From assembly GCA_009869945.1 (NCBI GenBank), contig WIXG01000003.1, positions 1-64,000 of the forward strand: a stretch of 64,000 nucleotides of DNA. The letters are read 5' to 3'. The notes under the pieces are model-generated. The model was not told the DNA's origin. It worked only from the letters and a program-made list of their open reading frames with translations, and did not search any database. This DNA is from Mesaphorura yosii. Its lineage: Eukaryota; Arthropoda; Collembola; Poduromorpha; Tullbergiidae. This document shows positions 63,009 to 64,000 of the stretch, piece after piece. The first letter of the stretch is position 1, and each line of letters starts with the position of its first letter. The position numbers and the translations under genes were made by a program.

Positions 63009-64000
63009 TTAATATTCAGCATCGCCACCATCATCCACTGTGTCCGACGCGACTTCCTGATAGTCTTGGACGAGTGTTGCCAGATCCTCGCGAGCTTCGG
63101 CAAATTCTCCTTCCTCCATTCCTTCGCCAACGTACCTGCCATTTGCCATATATGCAATTGCATGCTAAAAGTTAAGGTATTTAACACATAAAATAGGGTT
63201 AGTGTTAATGAACTGACCAGTGCACAAACGCTCGCTTTGAGTACATCAGATCAAACTTGTTGTTGAGTCTTGTCCACGCGTGCTGAATACTGGTCGTGTT
63301 TGAGAGCATGCAGCACGCGCGCTGAACTCGGGCAAGGTCGCCACCTGGAACCACTGTCGGTGGCTGGTAGTTTATCCCGACCTTGAATCCAGTCGGACAC
63401 CAATCCACAAAATGTATGGTCTTCTGTTGCTTCACGGCGGCGATAGCGGAGTTGACATCTTTCGGGACAACGTCTCCACGGTACAGCATACAGCAAGCCA
63501 TATACTTGCCTAGGATTATTTTACACTAGCTTACCAATCAAAACCAATTTGCGTATTCTAACAACTTACGACTTACCTTGTCGTGGATCGCATTTCACCA
63601 TTGTATTTCCAGATTCAAAGCAGGACTTTGTAATCTCGCCCACTGAACATTGTTCGTGGTTCGCCTTTTCAGCAGATATCAACGGAGCGTAGGAAACCAG
63701 TGGGAAATGAATTCCTGTGAAGGTTCGGATTCAGATTCGTGCGGGGAAATAAGGTTATAGTAAAAATGAGTGAAGTGTGAGTACTTACTTGGAAATGGGA
63801 CCAAGTTCGTTTGGAACTCGGTCAAATCCACATTCAGTGCACCTTCAAATCGTAGCGAAGCCGTGATGGACGACACGATTTGCCCAATTAAGCGATTCAA
63901 GTTTGGATAGTTCGGCCGTGAGACTTCCAGATTCTTGCGGCAGATATCAAATATGGCTTCGTTGTCAACAATGAACGAACAATCCGCGTGAGACATTGTG
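63009..64000 (-). CDS. Divergent alpha-tubulin, C-terminal 255 residues (gene cut by window edge)
   Basis: Exons, in minus order: 64000-63789 (continues past the window), 63714-63577, 63509-63218, 63135-63009; phases agree and the stop is TAA at 63011-63009. This is the C-terminal half of alpha-tubulin: [101 protein letters not shown]. Alpha-specific features include the TVVPGGDLA loop and a final Glu-Tyr, the substrate of the detyrosination/tyrosination cycle. It differs from ubiquitous isotypes at many usually invariant places (for example [17 protein letters not shown]). Its tail, [13 protein letters not shown], has no run of glutamates, so little room for polyglutamylation. A specialised (for example germline or ciliary) isotype is plausible but unproven. 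Confidence 0.95.

Overview
The window is nuclear DNA from a bilaterian animal. The genes are split by GT-AG introns of two size classes (about 60-90 nt, and several kb). All confidently named products are animal or general eukaryotic proteins: RNF207, cytochrome b561, SMARCAL1, eIF2-gamma, RNA polymerase III subunit RPC6, TBL2, a SAMD15-like protein and alpha-tubulin. There are no bacterial-type operons, rRNA, convincing tRNA, CRISPR array or viral or transposon ORF. Having both RNF207 and SAMD15 relatives suggests a lineage less reduced than Drosophila or Caenorhabditis. I cannot name the species.

Layout. 1-30.6 kb: a very large RNF207-like gene on the + strand. Its ten visible exons are spread over 26 kb and its RING exon lies outside or was not found. 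30.6-36.6 kb: gene-poor DNA. 36.6-46.3 kb: a minus-strand tandem array of three cytochrome b561 copies. One is intact (36611-41280, with its own TATA box). Two are incomplete and frame-broken (44580-45408 and 45477-46308). 46.9-64 kb: a compact housekeeping block with SMARCAL1 (-), EIF2S3 (-), POLR3F (-), TBL2 (+), a SAMD15-like gene (-), an unrecognised membrane/acidic protein (+) and the 3' part of a divergent alpha-tubulin gene (-), cut by the window edge.

How the genes work together. They are mostly unrelated. SMARCAL1 is a fork-remodelling ATPase. eIF2-gamma delivers initiator tRNA. RPC6 belongs to RNA polymerase III, which makes that tRNA. TBL2 in vertebrates is an ER protein linked to PERK, the kinase that acts on eIF2. 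The proximity of these last three is suggestive but may be chance. POLR3F and TBL2 are head to head across 465 bp and may share a promoter. TBL2 and the SAMD15-like gene are tail to tail, 116 bp apart.

I found no new multi-gene system. The most informative oddities are the decaying b561 paralogs, two homopolymer frame breaks and a GC-AG intron in the SAMD15-like gene, the long low-complexity tail of the RNF207 protein, an alpha-tubulin whose acidic tail lacks the usual glutamate run, and a small palindrome flanked by direct repeats. Exon borders were placed by eye from splice signals, reading phase and remembered family sequences. They have not been tested with transcripts.
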